A stretch of DNA of 64,000 nucleotides from Volvox africanus (lineage: Eukaryota > Chlorophyta > Chlorophyceae > Chlamydomonadales > Volvocaceae), in the NCBI GenBank assembly GCA_030268105.1, contig BSDZ01000019.1, positions 2,419,501 to 2,483,500 on the forward strand. Direction: 5' to 3'. Shown here piece after piece: positions 12,201 to 22,456 of this stretch. The stretch's first letter is position 1, and each line of letters opens with the position of its first letter. Under the pieces are notes generated by a model. It did no database searches. It saw nothing but the letters and a program-made list of their open reading frames with translations, and was not told the origin of the DNA. A program made the position numbers and the translations under genes.

Positions 12201-15200
12201 CCGGGGCAAGCAAGGGTTGGGGGGAACCATGCCTCTGCGTGTTGAGACCATTCACTGTTGCATTCGACCCGCCATGTGTTGGTCGCGCGAGGGGACGCCG
12301 TGCTGTTCTGTGTCTCAAGCCTTGCAAACCTGGAACAGTCAGGAAAGGATCGGCCCGCTTCCTTGGACCGGCCTCAGTGCCAGCAGTGATAGATGCTTTG
12401 TATTAACTCCACTGTTGTATCGTATGTACGTATGTTGGTTGGCCGGCCACTGCCAGGTTCTCGACATGCGGCACTGCCAACTGCGGGAGGTGTGGTGGCC
12501 TGCGGGTCATCCCTCACGGATGGCGTTGCGGCAGCTACTCTTGAATGGAGCAACACTGTCGGGGGCGGCAGCAGTAACCGATCCGGAGTCTCCCATGGGC
12601 CTAGCCAGCCTGCTCAGGTGAAGGTCGTGGAGAGGAGGCGGAAAGCAGACGCAGCGTAGACGCTGGCTCTTTTTGAGGAAGGTTGTGTTCCGTGTTGCGT
12701 GAGATTTGTGCGTGGGAACATTATACCTCTTTAGCAGGGACATGAGCTGTTGGGCACATGGAACATGGGAAATAGGACCCTGTCACGCTCCGTACGACTG
12801 TAGCAAGGCAAGGGTGAAGCAAGCACAGCAAGACTTTGTAGAAGTTTACGCTTGCGATAAGGAAAAAACACTAGTTACCCGAGCCCATTTAAGGATGGCA
12901 ACTTGTCCCTTGGGCACTAGGGGGCTTAGGCGTCATTGACGGGAATTTGGCGGGAAACATGTTCAAAGTACGGAACGACAACGCGTCAACATTCTTTAAT
13001 CAAGCTGGTATAAAATAAAAAGCGATCATAATTAAAAGATATTTAAGCGCCATTCCGTGAGTACGAAAGGAATGCGATTTTGGCTCGCCACCGAGACTTC
13101 GGCCGGGCGACCTGTTCGGGTCGCTCATCTGCGCCCAATTGGGTCGGTGTGATCGGTCCATAGCTTCACCAAATGATCTGAAGGCCCTTCTGTGAACACC
13201 CATACCCCTACCTTATCGGTGTTGGGGTCTCACACCGTGAAAAAGCCTGTTGCAGCAGCAGCAGCTGCATGTGACATGTGGTTACACTTTGCTGCGGCTT
13301 CTGCTTGTTCCGTCCAGCTACGAAATTACTTTTCTATGCCCCCCAAAAGTCAAATGCAACGGGTAGACCACTTTCTTTCACTCGTATGGCCTACCTGGCA
13401 TATCCATTTGCGGTTGCTCTGCTGGTCCACCATCAGCCTGCCGCTGCAACTGCCACTGCCATTGAAAAGGCTAATAAACTGATTACTGCGGCATGCGGTC
13501 CAATTGTAGTATGGAGTATGCGGCACTCGGTCCCAAGAGCTTTCCTGGCATGAACCTGTCACACAATTCTGGAGCTATGGCGCCGTGGTTGCCAAACAGG
13601 GCAACGCCATGGCAGTAACGGCACAAGCAGGGGAATGATCATATGCGACGCGCCTAATTATGACTTAAAAACACGCAGAGTTGTAATAGCATTACCGTTA
13701 ATCAAAGGGAGTTGCTTATAAGGCAACATAGTCAAACGTCAATTTCTGGAAATTGACGTTTATGCAGGCAAAGGTCAAGACGATAACGTTTTCACCGCCG
13801 TGATGCTCCTCCTCGTTATTATAACCTGTGGTCCCATCTCCACCGGCCGGTTGCCCGCTGCGCCATGAACGTATTGAGGTTGTTATAGGGTAGTCCTATC
13901 TTGGCTTCAGGTAGGGGTGCATTTAACTCCTGATAACCGCCGCGACGGTTACACACCGAACACAGGCCATGAAGGCCTGGAGTTGATATACCTGCTGTGC
14001 GTTTATGTTTATAGTGCGTCTTCATGTCCTAGGCTTTGACTTTGCCTTCCGAAGCGCAAGACGTGGAAAGCTGGGCACACCCGCTTGTTTCTTCGATAGA
14101 TTGTCAAACACTTTGCCAGAGCGTTGCCAGCGCTATTATTCATTAAACGAAACATGTTTTACATAGGACGTAGCCTTGCTTAATACTACAAGTGTTCCCA
14201 GGTTTGTCAGTGCTTCTGTCAGTTAGCCAGGGTGTATCAAATGGCATAACGGGTGAGTATCATTTCCAATACTCCGCTTCAAAAGGCGAGTCTTGTGTAA
14301 AAGCTCGTGCGTAGCATTTCCAACTGTTATCCTACAAATCCACCTAGGCCAACTTCTTGTATGCAATCGACTGTTTACTTTTTAGTACTCTGAATGTTAA
14401 ATAAGTTTGAGACCCACTAGGAAGATCTTACTGCAGTTCCTCAGATGCTTTCCATCCTTTTGACTGAGAGCGAAGGAAAGTGTACCGTGTGTATAGGATG
14501 CATAATGAATTTTTACTATATTTGAAAAAGTTATAGCCCGACGAGTGTGTCGTCATCTCATCAATTTGATGCACAAGATAGCACGGCAAAGGTTGTGAAC
14601 GCACAGTGAACGACCTACCTAAAGTGATGAGGGTTAAGGGATGACTTTTAGGTCTTAAAGGTATGTTAAGGCTTTAAACTTTATCGCAAACAGAGCGTTG
14701 ATTGCTCATCGCTCTAGCGGAGTGCCAAATACGGAGATATTCGATGGCTCATTGGCCTTTCGCCGTTTCGTTTGCTGTCGAGGAGGGCTGTTGCGCCCGC
14801 CACAAAGCTGTTGTGTGCCTGACATGCAATCGATTCAATATCGTTTTCGTGTCGACTAGCAAGAGGACATAATTGATCTAATTTTAGGCGGCGGGTATTG
14901 ATTTTGTCGCGGCCCATCATCCGAGTGGAAATGCTTCTGATGCACCTCCAAACAGCCCCAAATCGGGCGTTGGGATACGAAGCTGGCTTATAAACGTAAT
15001 TATGTACCTTGGGTTTAATGACATGCGCAATGCCCGTTTCTGTTGGTCTGACAGGGGTAGGGGTGCCGTCGAATGGTAGTGCATACAGCAAGATATGGTC
15101 TTCTTTCTTTGCGAGATACAATTAATCAGGAATGGGGCTGATGCAGAAGGGCATGTATGGAAACCACAACCAGGACACAAAAGTCGGGGAGTTCGCACTG

Positions 15201-18200
15201 GCACGGGTCGAGCCACATTCTTGTTGTCGAGGGTTCTTCTTCGCTGCTTTGTGTTTTAATATTCCAAAGGTAAAGAAGAACGTTTCACCGGTTGCAAATT
15301 TACAACAGGACCCCTTAATCAGCGCACTGTTGAGCTGATTAGCCAAAGCGGGCGAAACCCCACGGTGTCCTACCCCTATGAGCATGATGTCGTCTAACCG
15401 ATGCACGTGCACCTTCCGAATGTGCGCCCTCCTTATGGCGTTGTGGAACTCATCTCATAAATAAAATGCCGTCAACGGCATTTCCTCTGGCCCGCACATG
15501 TTACCAGTAAACCGGCGGTATATATCTATGTGTGTAGGATAGGGTGTACCCCCCTGTACATCACCCGTGGCCACTAACCTGGCAGTCCCTACCTTCCCCG
15601 GTGTTTCGGGGCACCCTAATCCAGTCTCCCATGCCGACTTCTCCGAAATCAGTGGTTTTCCCAGGTTCAGCACCCACCACCAGCATCCAGCGGAATCTGC
15701 CGAATCAACTTAGGCGTCAACTCCGCTACTGGTCACCTCACAGGTCACTTTAATTGGGGATGTCACCGTCCATCGACATGGGGGCACCCTGCCCTTAACA
15801 TTAGGGACTTTGGCCCGCTCTTGGTCGGGGTAGAACCTGGAACTCCAGGGACATATTAGTCGTGCCATAACAGTCGTGCCTGAACACCATGGATATATCT
15901 GTTTGCATACCCCGTTAAGTTTTGCCAAAGCAATTATAAAGATAAATATCATTTAAACCTCCAGTTGTATTAATAAAGATGTGATGCATGGTATGCCCAC
16001 CAACCTTTCGTCCGGGTCGTATGTCACTCGGCTCATTGCGACCAGGTGCGGGCGTGCCACGGCGTATTGGGGCATATACCTCGCCGCCACCCATGAAATC
16101 CCAGGTTTTCTTACGGCTAGCCGCTCGAATTTTTACGGCGTCCGTTTTGGCTCTGTTTTTTGCGCTACCTGCGTGCCACAACCTTCGTGCTATAACCCAG
16201 CAACTGGACGTGCGTGTTTTGCATGCTTTACTGCCTTCCGAGCCCAGCCAGATCAGCAGTCAGCCCCTAACAGCGAAAATCCCGGCTGAAGCTGCCAAAC
16301 AACGATCGCTATCATTTGATCAGCTAGTTTCGTGGGTGCCAGGGAGGCCGAGTCCCGTGGCCCCTACCCTCCGTGCTGGATATGACCAGCAAGGAGATCG
16401 AGCCTCTGGTTTGTTGACCTATCCCAACCAGGGTTAACACACACGCACTGCTTAAAAAGATCAAGGCCCCTAAGGGAGGCATCAAGGCGTACCCGGGGGA
16501 CTCCACCTACCATGACGTCTGCTCAACCCTCAGCCGCTGACTGCCTCTTGTCCGAGAGCCAGGAGGGAACCCGACCGGCTGGCAGCCACAATGCCGTTAC
16601 GACATGTCCTGCTTGATAAGGGACTTCCTAACTTCTCCCCAACCACCCTTTGCCCAGGGTGGCTGTTTTCCCACCGCGTTTGCAGCGCACATCATAACTC
16701 ATGCTAATGGCATAAACTGTTGTCCTTTCCTGCCAATGATGAAAACTCTCAAACACCGCTCTCAAATACCACCACATATTGCAATCATCACCAACAGCAC
16801 CTGTGATATGTTTGTCCAAACAGTAAGTACCACCAACTAAATGCCTCACAGTTTGATCTTCCCCCCCCAATGCTGCTGCTTTCTGTCCTTGCCGTGAATC
16901 CGACCAAATAGAGATCTGTCCTTGTCATGACATGACGATCACCACCATCGCCATCATCACCGTAACAAATACTACCGCATGGGCTCACATACGCCATACC
17001 CCAGCACCATAGCCGTCGCTGTCCAATTAGCAGAATGATAATCTCTACAACTCACCAGGTGGCAGTCAGAAATGAGCCCATGAGACCTGAGTTGCGGTCG
17101 TGCCGACGCAGGCATTCCGCAGCCACTCTGGAGCATTTGGACCTATCCCAGCTAGGCTCCCCCGAATCCTGGACCGCACCGCTCGCTGCATTGGCTGCGG
17201 CCGCCGATGGTATCGCGCCACGACTGACGCACTTGGACCTTAGCCGCACTGCTGTGGAACCGGCGGACCTGGCTTGCTTGCAGGTGCGTACGGAGCTCCT
17301 GGACCTTGCTCAGCCCCAAGGAAGCTAGGAAGTCACAGGGCGAATGGGAGAGCGCATATTTGCAAATTATATTCCAATCAATCACGTTCTGTTTGACATC
17401 TGAAATCTTTTTGTGTTCCACCTGCCCTTGGGGATCTACATGGATAGCTTGAGGCCCTTGTCCCACGCCGTGCCGTGTGCCCCTCTCCCGAAGTGCGCGC
17501 CCGCTCTACAGCGTTTATCAGCGTCGGGCACCAAGGCGGGCAGTCCGCAGGGTGCTGCTGCGCTAGTGGCAGGGGGCCTGGCGGGGCTGCAGGTGGGTGC
17601 AGGGTGGACACTCAATAGCACCTAGAAGCCAGGAGTGGCTGCCGTTCCGACCTGTCAGAAGATATCGGAGGAACGTTGGTGGTGGAATCACTAAGACGTG
17701 GACTACGGCAGCGGCCATACCAGGCATAGCCCCAGCCTATACGTCATGCAAAACAATATATACGGCAGTATCAAGCAGAATAATTATCCAGGTCCTAAGC
17801 AGGGACGGCTGCTTCATAGCTGCCTATCTCTTGATTGCTTCCTGGGCTTCTTGGACTTAAATCTTGGCCTTAAATGCTATGGAAAAAGCTTGTTAGTGAC
17901 GCCAATATTTTCATTCGTCGCTTCCTCCGTCGCCATACCTTGTGAAAGGTCGACGGCAAGTGGTCGTTCTCCGTTCTATCCTCATGTCCGTCTCTCCCCT
18001 CCCCATGCCGTCCGTTCCCCGATGGCCACCACTTTCACGTCCCTCATCCCTGTGCCCCTGAAGGACTTGGACCTTTCCTCCTGCTCTCTCACCGACATCA
18101 CGGTATCTTGGCTCCAGCAGCTCACCGGACTGACCGCCCTAAACCTCTCCGGCAACCCCAACCTCAGCTTAGCGCCCACAGCATCACTCACTTCGGGACA

Positions 18201-19867
18201 ACCGCCGGATGCACAACAGCAGCGGCATTTGGCCCTTGAAGCCATGGCATTCCCAGACGTATGGGCGGCATCAAACGCTGCAGGTATGCTTGCCGCCGCA
18301 GCGCCACCACCCCTGGACCCTGATGACGGTGCGAGACTTGCGGCTGTAGCCGCTGCTGCCGCCACCTCCGGCAGCGGCATGGGCACAGTCGCTGGAGGCG
18401 GCGGCTACGGTGTTGGCAGCAACAGCAGCCTTACGGGGCAACAACTGCCTGGCTCATCTGCTGACTGCGGCTGGGTCTGGCCGTATCTCCGCCGGCTAAA
18501 CCTGCTTGGGACCCGTGTCGGTGAGGCCGGATTTAGAACGCTGTTTACCACTGCCAATGAATGCAGCAGCGAAGGCGGCGGCTTGGAGGTCAGTGAGGCC
18601 ACCAGGGCTTACAAGGGGCCGCTGCGGCTTCTGGAGCAGCTGAAGGCGGGCGGCCCAGGGTTGACTGACGGCGCGGTGGGGATTCTGGCTGCGGCGCGGT
18701 TACCAAACCTCCACAGCCTCCTCCTTCGGGTGCGGCCATGTACATAGCAAATAATAACTAATGGGGGATGGGGGCGTACTGGGAAATGATGTTATGGACA
18801 TTCTCTAGCAACAGGACCGGTGGAATAGGTCTTTGAACATCAGGCTAGCTTCCCTGTGCTTGTTGGCCTTGTCCCCAACCACTTGTGAGGGCACCGCGAC
18901 GGAGCGTTACCTAGGCATCTGCCCGGCTGGGGCTGCCGAGTTCAAATGGAGCCCTGACCCCGCCATGAGACCCCGCGTTGTCCTCGCCGTGCACGACCCC
19001 CACCTGCTCAATTGCACCTTTCCAAGTAATCCACCCATTTGTCGCACCGTGATTCCGTCTGCGGTTTCGCCCGTGAACCGGTTTCTGTGGTCAACCAGTA
19101 TCATTTAGATTGAAGTCCCTCTGAAGGAAAACCTCTGCAATCTCAGTTTCTCACAATGCGCACAAGTACGGATCGTCCCCTTTGCTGATGATGCTTACAA
19201 GTTGCTCGTATCACCCGTAATGCCTAACCATGTACTGCTTTCCTCATTTGCTGCCCACCCGAAGGACGCCCCGCTGACGGGTCACGGTGCATTGCTGCTA
19301 CCATCCAGTTTGCCATCGCTACGGAGGCTGGAGCTGCAGGCCTGCTGGCTAGTTTCGGTGCAGGATGCCGTACAACTGGCAGCCACCTGTAGGGCGGGAG
19401 CTCTTGTGGTAATCAATGGCAAAGCTGTCGCTAATGCAGGCACGTCGGCAGGTTTAACATCCGGTAACAGAGCAGTGGCGACGTCGCCGGGGTCCTTGAT
19501 TCGGACTATGGTGGGCATCAGCACCTGCGAAAGGGAACAGTCTGCGGCTGGTAGGGGCCTGAATAGCGCTGCAGCGCCGCGAGCACAGCAGAACCGTGGT
19601 GCTGCTTCCGCGTGGACGATTGCAGCAGGAATTCCCAACAATCAGGGAAACACGGTGAGCGAGCAAGATGACCTATCGCATTTTGACCAGCGGCTGAGGT
19701 ATGACAAGAAAACGTTGCTGCGGCTGGCGGCATCACCGCTGATCGAGGGGGCCGGCATCAGACTTGATGGTCGCAAATGCCGTGAGATAGTGGCTGAAAG
19801 AGCAAACGACGGTTCAGAACATCTGTATTTAGCGCTCGCAGATCTCCCCGAAGCCATACGCCGATGA
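9231..19867 (+). CDS. Leucine-rich-repeat protein, CERES-like (5' end uncertain)
   Basis: Nine exons join in frame: 9231(or later)-9619, 9896-10239, 11385-11464, 11991-12194, 12457-12617, 17112-17283, 17494-17592, 18064-18729 and 19265-19867. Every junction has GT-AG ends and matching phase. The protein is at least 805 aa (from ATG 9531), about 905 if exon 1 is read from 9231; the real start may be in an unseen upstream exon. Many repeats of the L..L.L..C/S type are visible, such as LDTLHLTGCSKI, LRHLDLSGSS, LQSLNIS, LEHLDLSQ, LTHLDLSRT and LDLSSCSLTD, giving a curved ribonuclease-inhibitor-like solenoid. The last exon carries RYDKKTLLRL (Tyr codon 19700-19702), which fits the eIF4E-binding consensus Y-x4-L-hydrophobic. 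Known: plant CERES is an LRR protein that binds eIF4E through such a motif. Inference: an algal CERES-type translation factor. An unrelated LRR protein with a chance motif is possible. Confidence 0.7.
11537..11724 (+). repeat. 47-bp minisatellite, four copies
   Basis: Four perfect head-to-tail copies of a 47-bp, C-rich unit starting CTCCCCTGCCCC lie at 11537, 11584, 11631 and 11678, followed by a degenerate partial copy from 11725. The array is in the intron between LRR exons 3 and 4. It is pyrimidine-rich and does not interrupt coding sequence. Confidence 0.9.
12618..17111 (+). other. 4.5 kb intron of the LRR gene
   Basis: The flanking LRR exons end in phase 2 and restart with one base, restoring an Arg codon and an unbroken repeat, so this 4,494-bp stretch behaves as one intron. 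Donor CAG|GTGAAG and acceptor GACGCAG. It is far longer than the other introns in the window (mostly 100-900 bp) and more AT-rich. I find no open frame resembling a known protein or transposase. It holds a perfect 13-bp inverted repeat at 13734-13761. An old mobile-element insertion could explain the length, but I see no element ends. Confidence 0.5.
13734..13761. repeat. Perfect inverted repeat, 13-bp arms
   Basis: Arms AAACGTCAATTTC and GAAATTGACGTTT are exact reverse complements separated by TG. Each arm contains the ACGTCA/TGACGT core of a bZIP (CRE-type) site. It could form a hairpin in RNA or be a binding dyad. It lies in the large LRR intron. Confidence 0.85.
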
Positions 19868-21470
19868 AGGGCCCTGCCTCTCGTGGACTGAAGTCTGTGA
19901 CTGCGCTGCCCTTTTACGAAGTTATGTGTTGTGTGCTCAGCTGGATGTGACTGACGTGCCGCAGTGAATGAACTTGTGAAGGGTGTGCCCTAGGAAAAAT
20001 GCTTTCAGCTATTAATGGCAGCTCTCGACAGCAAAAATAGCACTTTGGCAGTATAAGTACTTATGGAGATAAGAGTATGAGGTGTGTCAAGGGACCCATT
20101 GTGTGTGAGGGTGTGTGAGGGTGTGTGCAGGAGGTGGATAACAACTTGGTGTATCGGCAAGATCCTGGTACCATTCGTCACGACAAAGTGCCGTCCCTCA
20201 TATTGTGTCCATAGTATCCATGATAGGCGTCATGCTAACTGCACTGATGACGTTCGTGCTGGGAGGGCCCCTACCTCGGAGCGCGCAAGTGCGCCATTGA
20301 TGGAGCTCAGTTACAATTCTTTCATAGGCATGCAAGGCGGTGTTGGCGGTTGGCCTGTAACAAATAGAATAGTTTGAACGCTGCGTTCCTAATCAGTTGT
20401 CCCCCTCAACAAGTTTGAAGTTCATAGCGAATCCACGACCGCACGTTAATATATCAGCATCAACTTAAAGCACTATTTGCTAGGGTACATAAAGACGAGC
20501 CGTATACCTACTTTACTAACATGCCATGTTAGCCTTTAATCCTACTTGTATACTTGGCAGTACATTTCCGCTTCCCATTTGTTCGAAAGCTGTCCATGTA
20601 ACTGGGAGCAAGGACAGACCATTTCGCACGTCACATCACGATTTTCCATATCGCATTTACTACCATTTGTGTCATTATCACAGTTTCGCCCTGGTCTCGG
20701 GACAAGGCAATGACCAGTGCGAGGCCTCAGGCCGCAAAGCATAGCCGCGCAAACTAGCTTTAGTATTCAACGCCTAACGTCAACCTAAGTGCACAAACGT
20801 AATACAGACACGAAAGCTGTATAACATTATATCCTTACTGCCAGTAGTTGTTTATGCTCAGTCATTGGAAACATCAACCCGTAGGTCGCCTGCTTCTCTG
20901 ACTTAAGATAACCACTCACATGGATAGAGGGTGGCAGATCAGGAGGGACCCGCAAGATGCCATGAGCCGCAGTCACAAGTGTACCATGGTTGTTACCTTG
21001 TAGACCACTGCAGAAACTATGATATGTTGATCGCATGGCCTGAAAATCCCTATGTGTCGTATGGCTCCAGGAAAGGTCCGCCGCCAGGACTACTTGAGAT
21101 ATATAGTCAGAATACACAAGTATAAATTAATATCCCGTACCTTCAAACCTTACTATGAACTAAAACACTTCATTGCTGGGTCGACAGCGAAGTAAGTCGC
21201 TTGATGTGTAGTTGAATGCATTTTGCACGGTATCGTATGTTTCGGGGTAATGATGATAAAAGATACACTCACAGACCTGTTCTGATTGGGTTAAGCCCAG
21301 CTGTTGAGATCTGTATCATGCACCACTCTGAGCCCCCAGGCACTACCTTCTGATGCACTCGGGAAGCCTATGATGATAATTATCCACATCATTTACTGCT
21401 ATCCATTGCAGATATTCTTACATGCACCACTATCCGATGGCTTCGGTCTGTTCGCCTCGCAGATGTTACG
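19868..21470. other. LRR 3' UTR and intergenic DNA
   Basis: After the LRR stop this holds the probable 3' UTR, then about 1.1 kb of AT-richer DNA without recognisable coding sequence up to the MRP RNA upstream block. A short GTGTGTGAGG repeat occurs near 20099-20126. Confidence 0.35.
20356..20360 (+). promoter_or_regulatory. Candidate TGTAA poly(A) signal, LRR gene
   Basis: This is the first TGTAA I found downstream of the LRR stop codon, 489 nt beyond it, a usual 3' UTR length for this group. Evidence is position only. Confidence 0.3.
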
Positions 21471-21500
21471 TTGCAGATGTTCAGGTGCATATTGCTGCTC
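21471..21500 (+). promoter_or_regulatory. Candidate promoter block of MRP RNA copy 1
   Basis: The block begins TTGCAGATGTTC and continues to TGCT. It recurs at 22123 upstream of copy 2 with about 26 of 30 positions shared, although the surrounding flanks do not align. It begins 47 nt before the predicted RNA 5' end (57 nt in copy 2). Conservation at a small-RNA promoter distance suggests an upstream element of snRNA type. This is inference; no match to the plant USE motif is seen. Confidence 0.4.
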
Positions 21501-21517
21501 TTCAACGCTAATTCCAG

Positions 21518-21790
21518 GTAGGCGCAGTGCGGAGGGCCACCTCGGTGTTTCGTAAGGCAGAAGCTCGCTGCAGCTGTAAGCGCGGCGAGGCTGTGCGCTG
21601 CATCCCTAAACTAAATCTGTACACCGGGCGAAAGTCCCCGGGCGACGGGGCAGAGAGTGCCAGTCCGAAAGGGCAGGACCCTTGTGCGCCTTTTGGCCGC
21701 AGGGCAGCTCGCCATAGCAACAGTTATGTGGCCAGTGGAGACCCAATCCACCAACAAAACGGGGCTTACTCCCACACTGACGCTCTACAA
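21518..21790 (+). ncRNA. RMRP: RNase MRP RNA, copy 1
   Basis: RNA component of RNase MRP, the nucleolar ribonucleoprotein that cuts pre-rRNA. The family core is visible. CR-I GAAAGTCCCCGG is at 21630-21641, followed by the MRP-type P8 element GGGGCAGAGAGTGCC at 21647-21661. The 3' CR-V strand CGGGGCTT is at 21760-21767. P4 forms between AAG-U-CCCCG and CGGGG-CUU and keeps the conserved bulged U. The 5' end GTAG/GCG/CAGTG (21518-21529) pairs with CACTG-A-CGC-T-CTAC (21775-21788) as P1, and GGAG (21531-21534) with CTCC (21769-21772) as P2. That gives the P1-P2-P4 fold of the P/MRP family in about 271 nt. The GCAGAGAGTGCC string is as in vertebrate MRP RNA and differs from RNase P RNA. Ends are estimated from P1. 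No T4 run follows closely. A near-identical copy lies 662 bp downstream. Confidence 0.88.
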
Positions 21791-21794
21791 TCCC

Positions 21795-22122
21795 ACGGCC
21801 CCTCACTACTACACAGATTCACACCTCTTCGTGAATAAGGTCAGCTGTCTGTGCTGAAAGGCAGAGGATGGTGAGTGAGGGATTACGTCACAATAGAATT
21901 TGAAGTAGTGTGGACTCAAAAATGATAAGACGTAACAAACACACTGGACTCGGCAACTAGGGAACAGTTCAGATTTCGATTATTATTGTACTGGTATCCT
22001 GGTTTTTTATTTGCTGAGCTTGGTAGATTTCCCCGAAACAACGTTGAGGATGTCTGCATGGCACTTAGACCAGGTGCACACATCTGTCACTCAGTGTTCC
22101 CTGATGACTGTTTGCATTTGCC
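21795..22122. other. Spacer between the two MRP RNA genes
   Basis: About 330 bp that does not align with the flank of the other copy. A T6 run at 22003-22008 is the first run of four or more T after copy 1, about 213 nt past its end. No coding sequence is seen. Confidence 0.4.
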
Positions 22123-22152
22123 TTGCAGATGTTCGAGTGCATGCTGATGCTT
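22123..22152 (+). promoter_or_regulatory. Candidate promoter block of MRP RNA copy 2
   Basis: Diverged copy of the 21471 block (TTGCAGATGTTC onwards), here beginning 57 nt before the predicted RNA 5' end instead of 47, a shift of about one helical turn. It is the only flanking sequence that both copies share. Confidence 0.4.
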
Positions 22153-22179
22153 TAACTTCACAAAGGACGTCAGTCTCGG

Positions 22180-22452
22180 GTAGGCGCAGTGCGGAGGGCC
22201 ACCTCGGTGTTTCGTAAGGCAGAAGCTCGCTGCAGCTGTAAGCGCGGCGAGGCTTTGCGCTGCATCCCTAAACTAAATCTGTACACCGGGCGAAAGTCCC
22301 CGGGCGACGGGGCAGAGAGTGCCAGTCCGGAAGGGCAGGACCCTTGTGCGCCTTTTGGCCGCAGGGCAGCTCGCCATAGCAACAGTTATGTGGCCAGTGG
22401 AGACCCAATCCACCAACAAAACGGGGCTTACTCCCACACTGACGCTCTACAA
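22180..22452 (+). ncRNA. RMRP: RNase MRP RNA, copy 2
   Basis: Second copy of the MRP RNA gene, same strand. Over the 278-bp duplicated block (22179-22456 versus 21517-21794) it differs from copy 1 at two positions: T22255 for G21593 in the P3 region, and G22330 for A21668 beyond P8. There are no indels. All core elements (CR-I, P8 GCAGAGAGTGCC, CR-V, P1, P2, P4) are intact, so both copies look functional. Downstream the first T4 is about 190 nt away. Whether both are transcribed, and by which polymerase, cannot be read from the sequence. Confidence 0.87.
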
Positions 22453-22456
22453 TCCC

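Larger units (their letters stand above)
21517..22456 (+). repeat. Tandem duplication of a 278-bp block
   Basis: Direct repeats 21517-21794 and 22179-22456, 276 of 278 positions identical, offset 662 bp. The high identity begins and ends almost exactly at the MRP RNA gene boundaries. Outside it only the short upstream block is similar. Confidence 0.95.

Noticed and set aside
21518..22452. RNase P RNA instead of MRP RNA
   Set aside because: The P8-region string GCAGAGAGTGCC after CR-I is the MRP form; nuclear RNase P RNA, as I recall it, has a different sequence there. A covariance model should confirm.
21517..22456. Direct repeats as LTRs of a small retroelement
   Set aside because: No TG...CA ends, no primer-binding site or target duplication, and the repeat limits match the RNA gene ends and its P1 helix.
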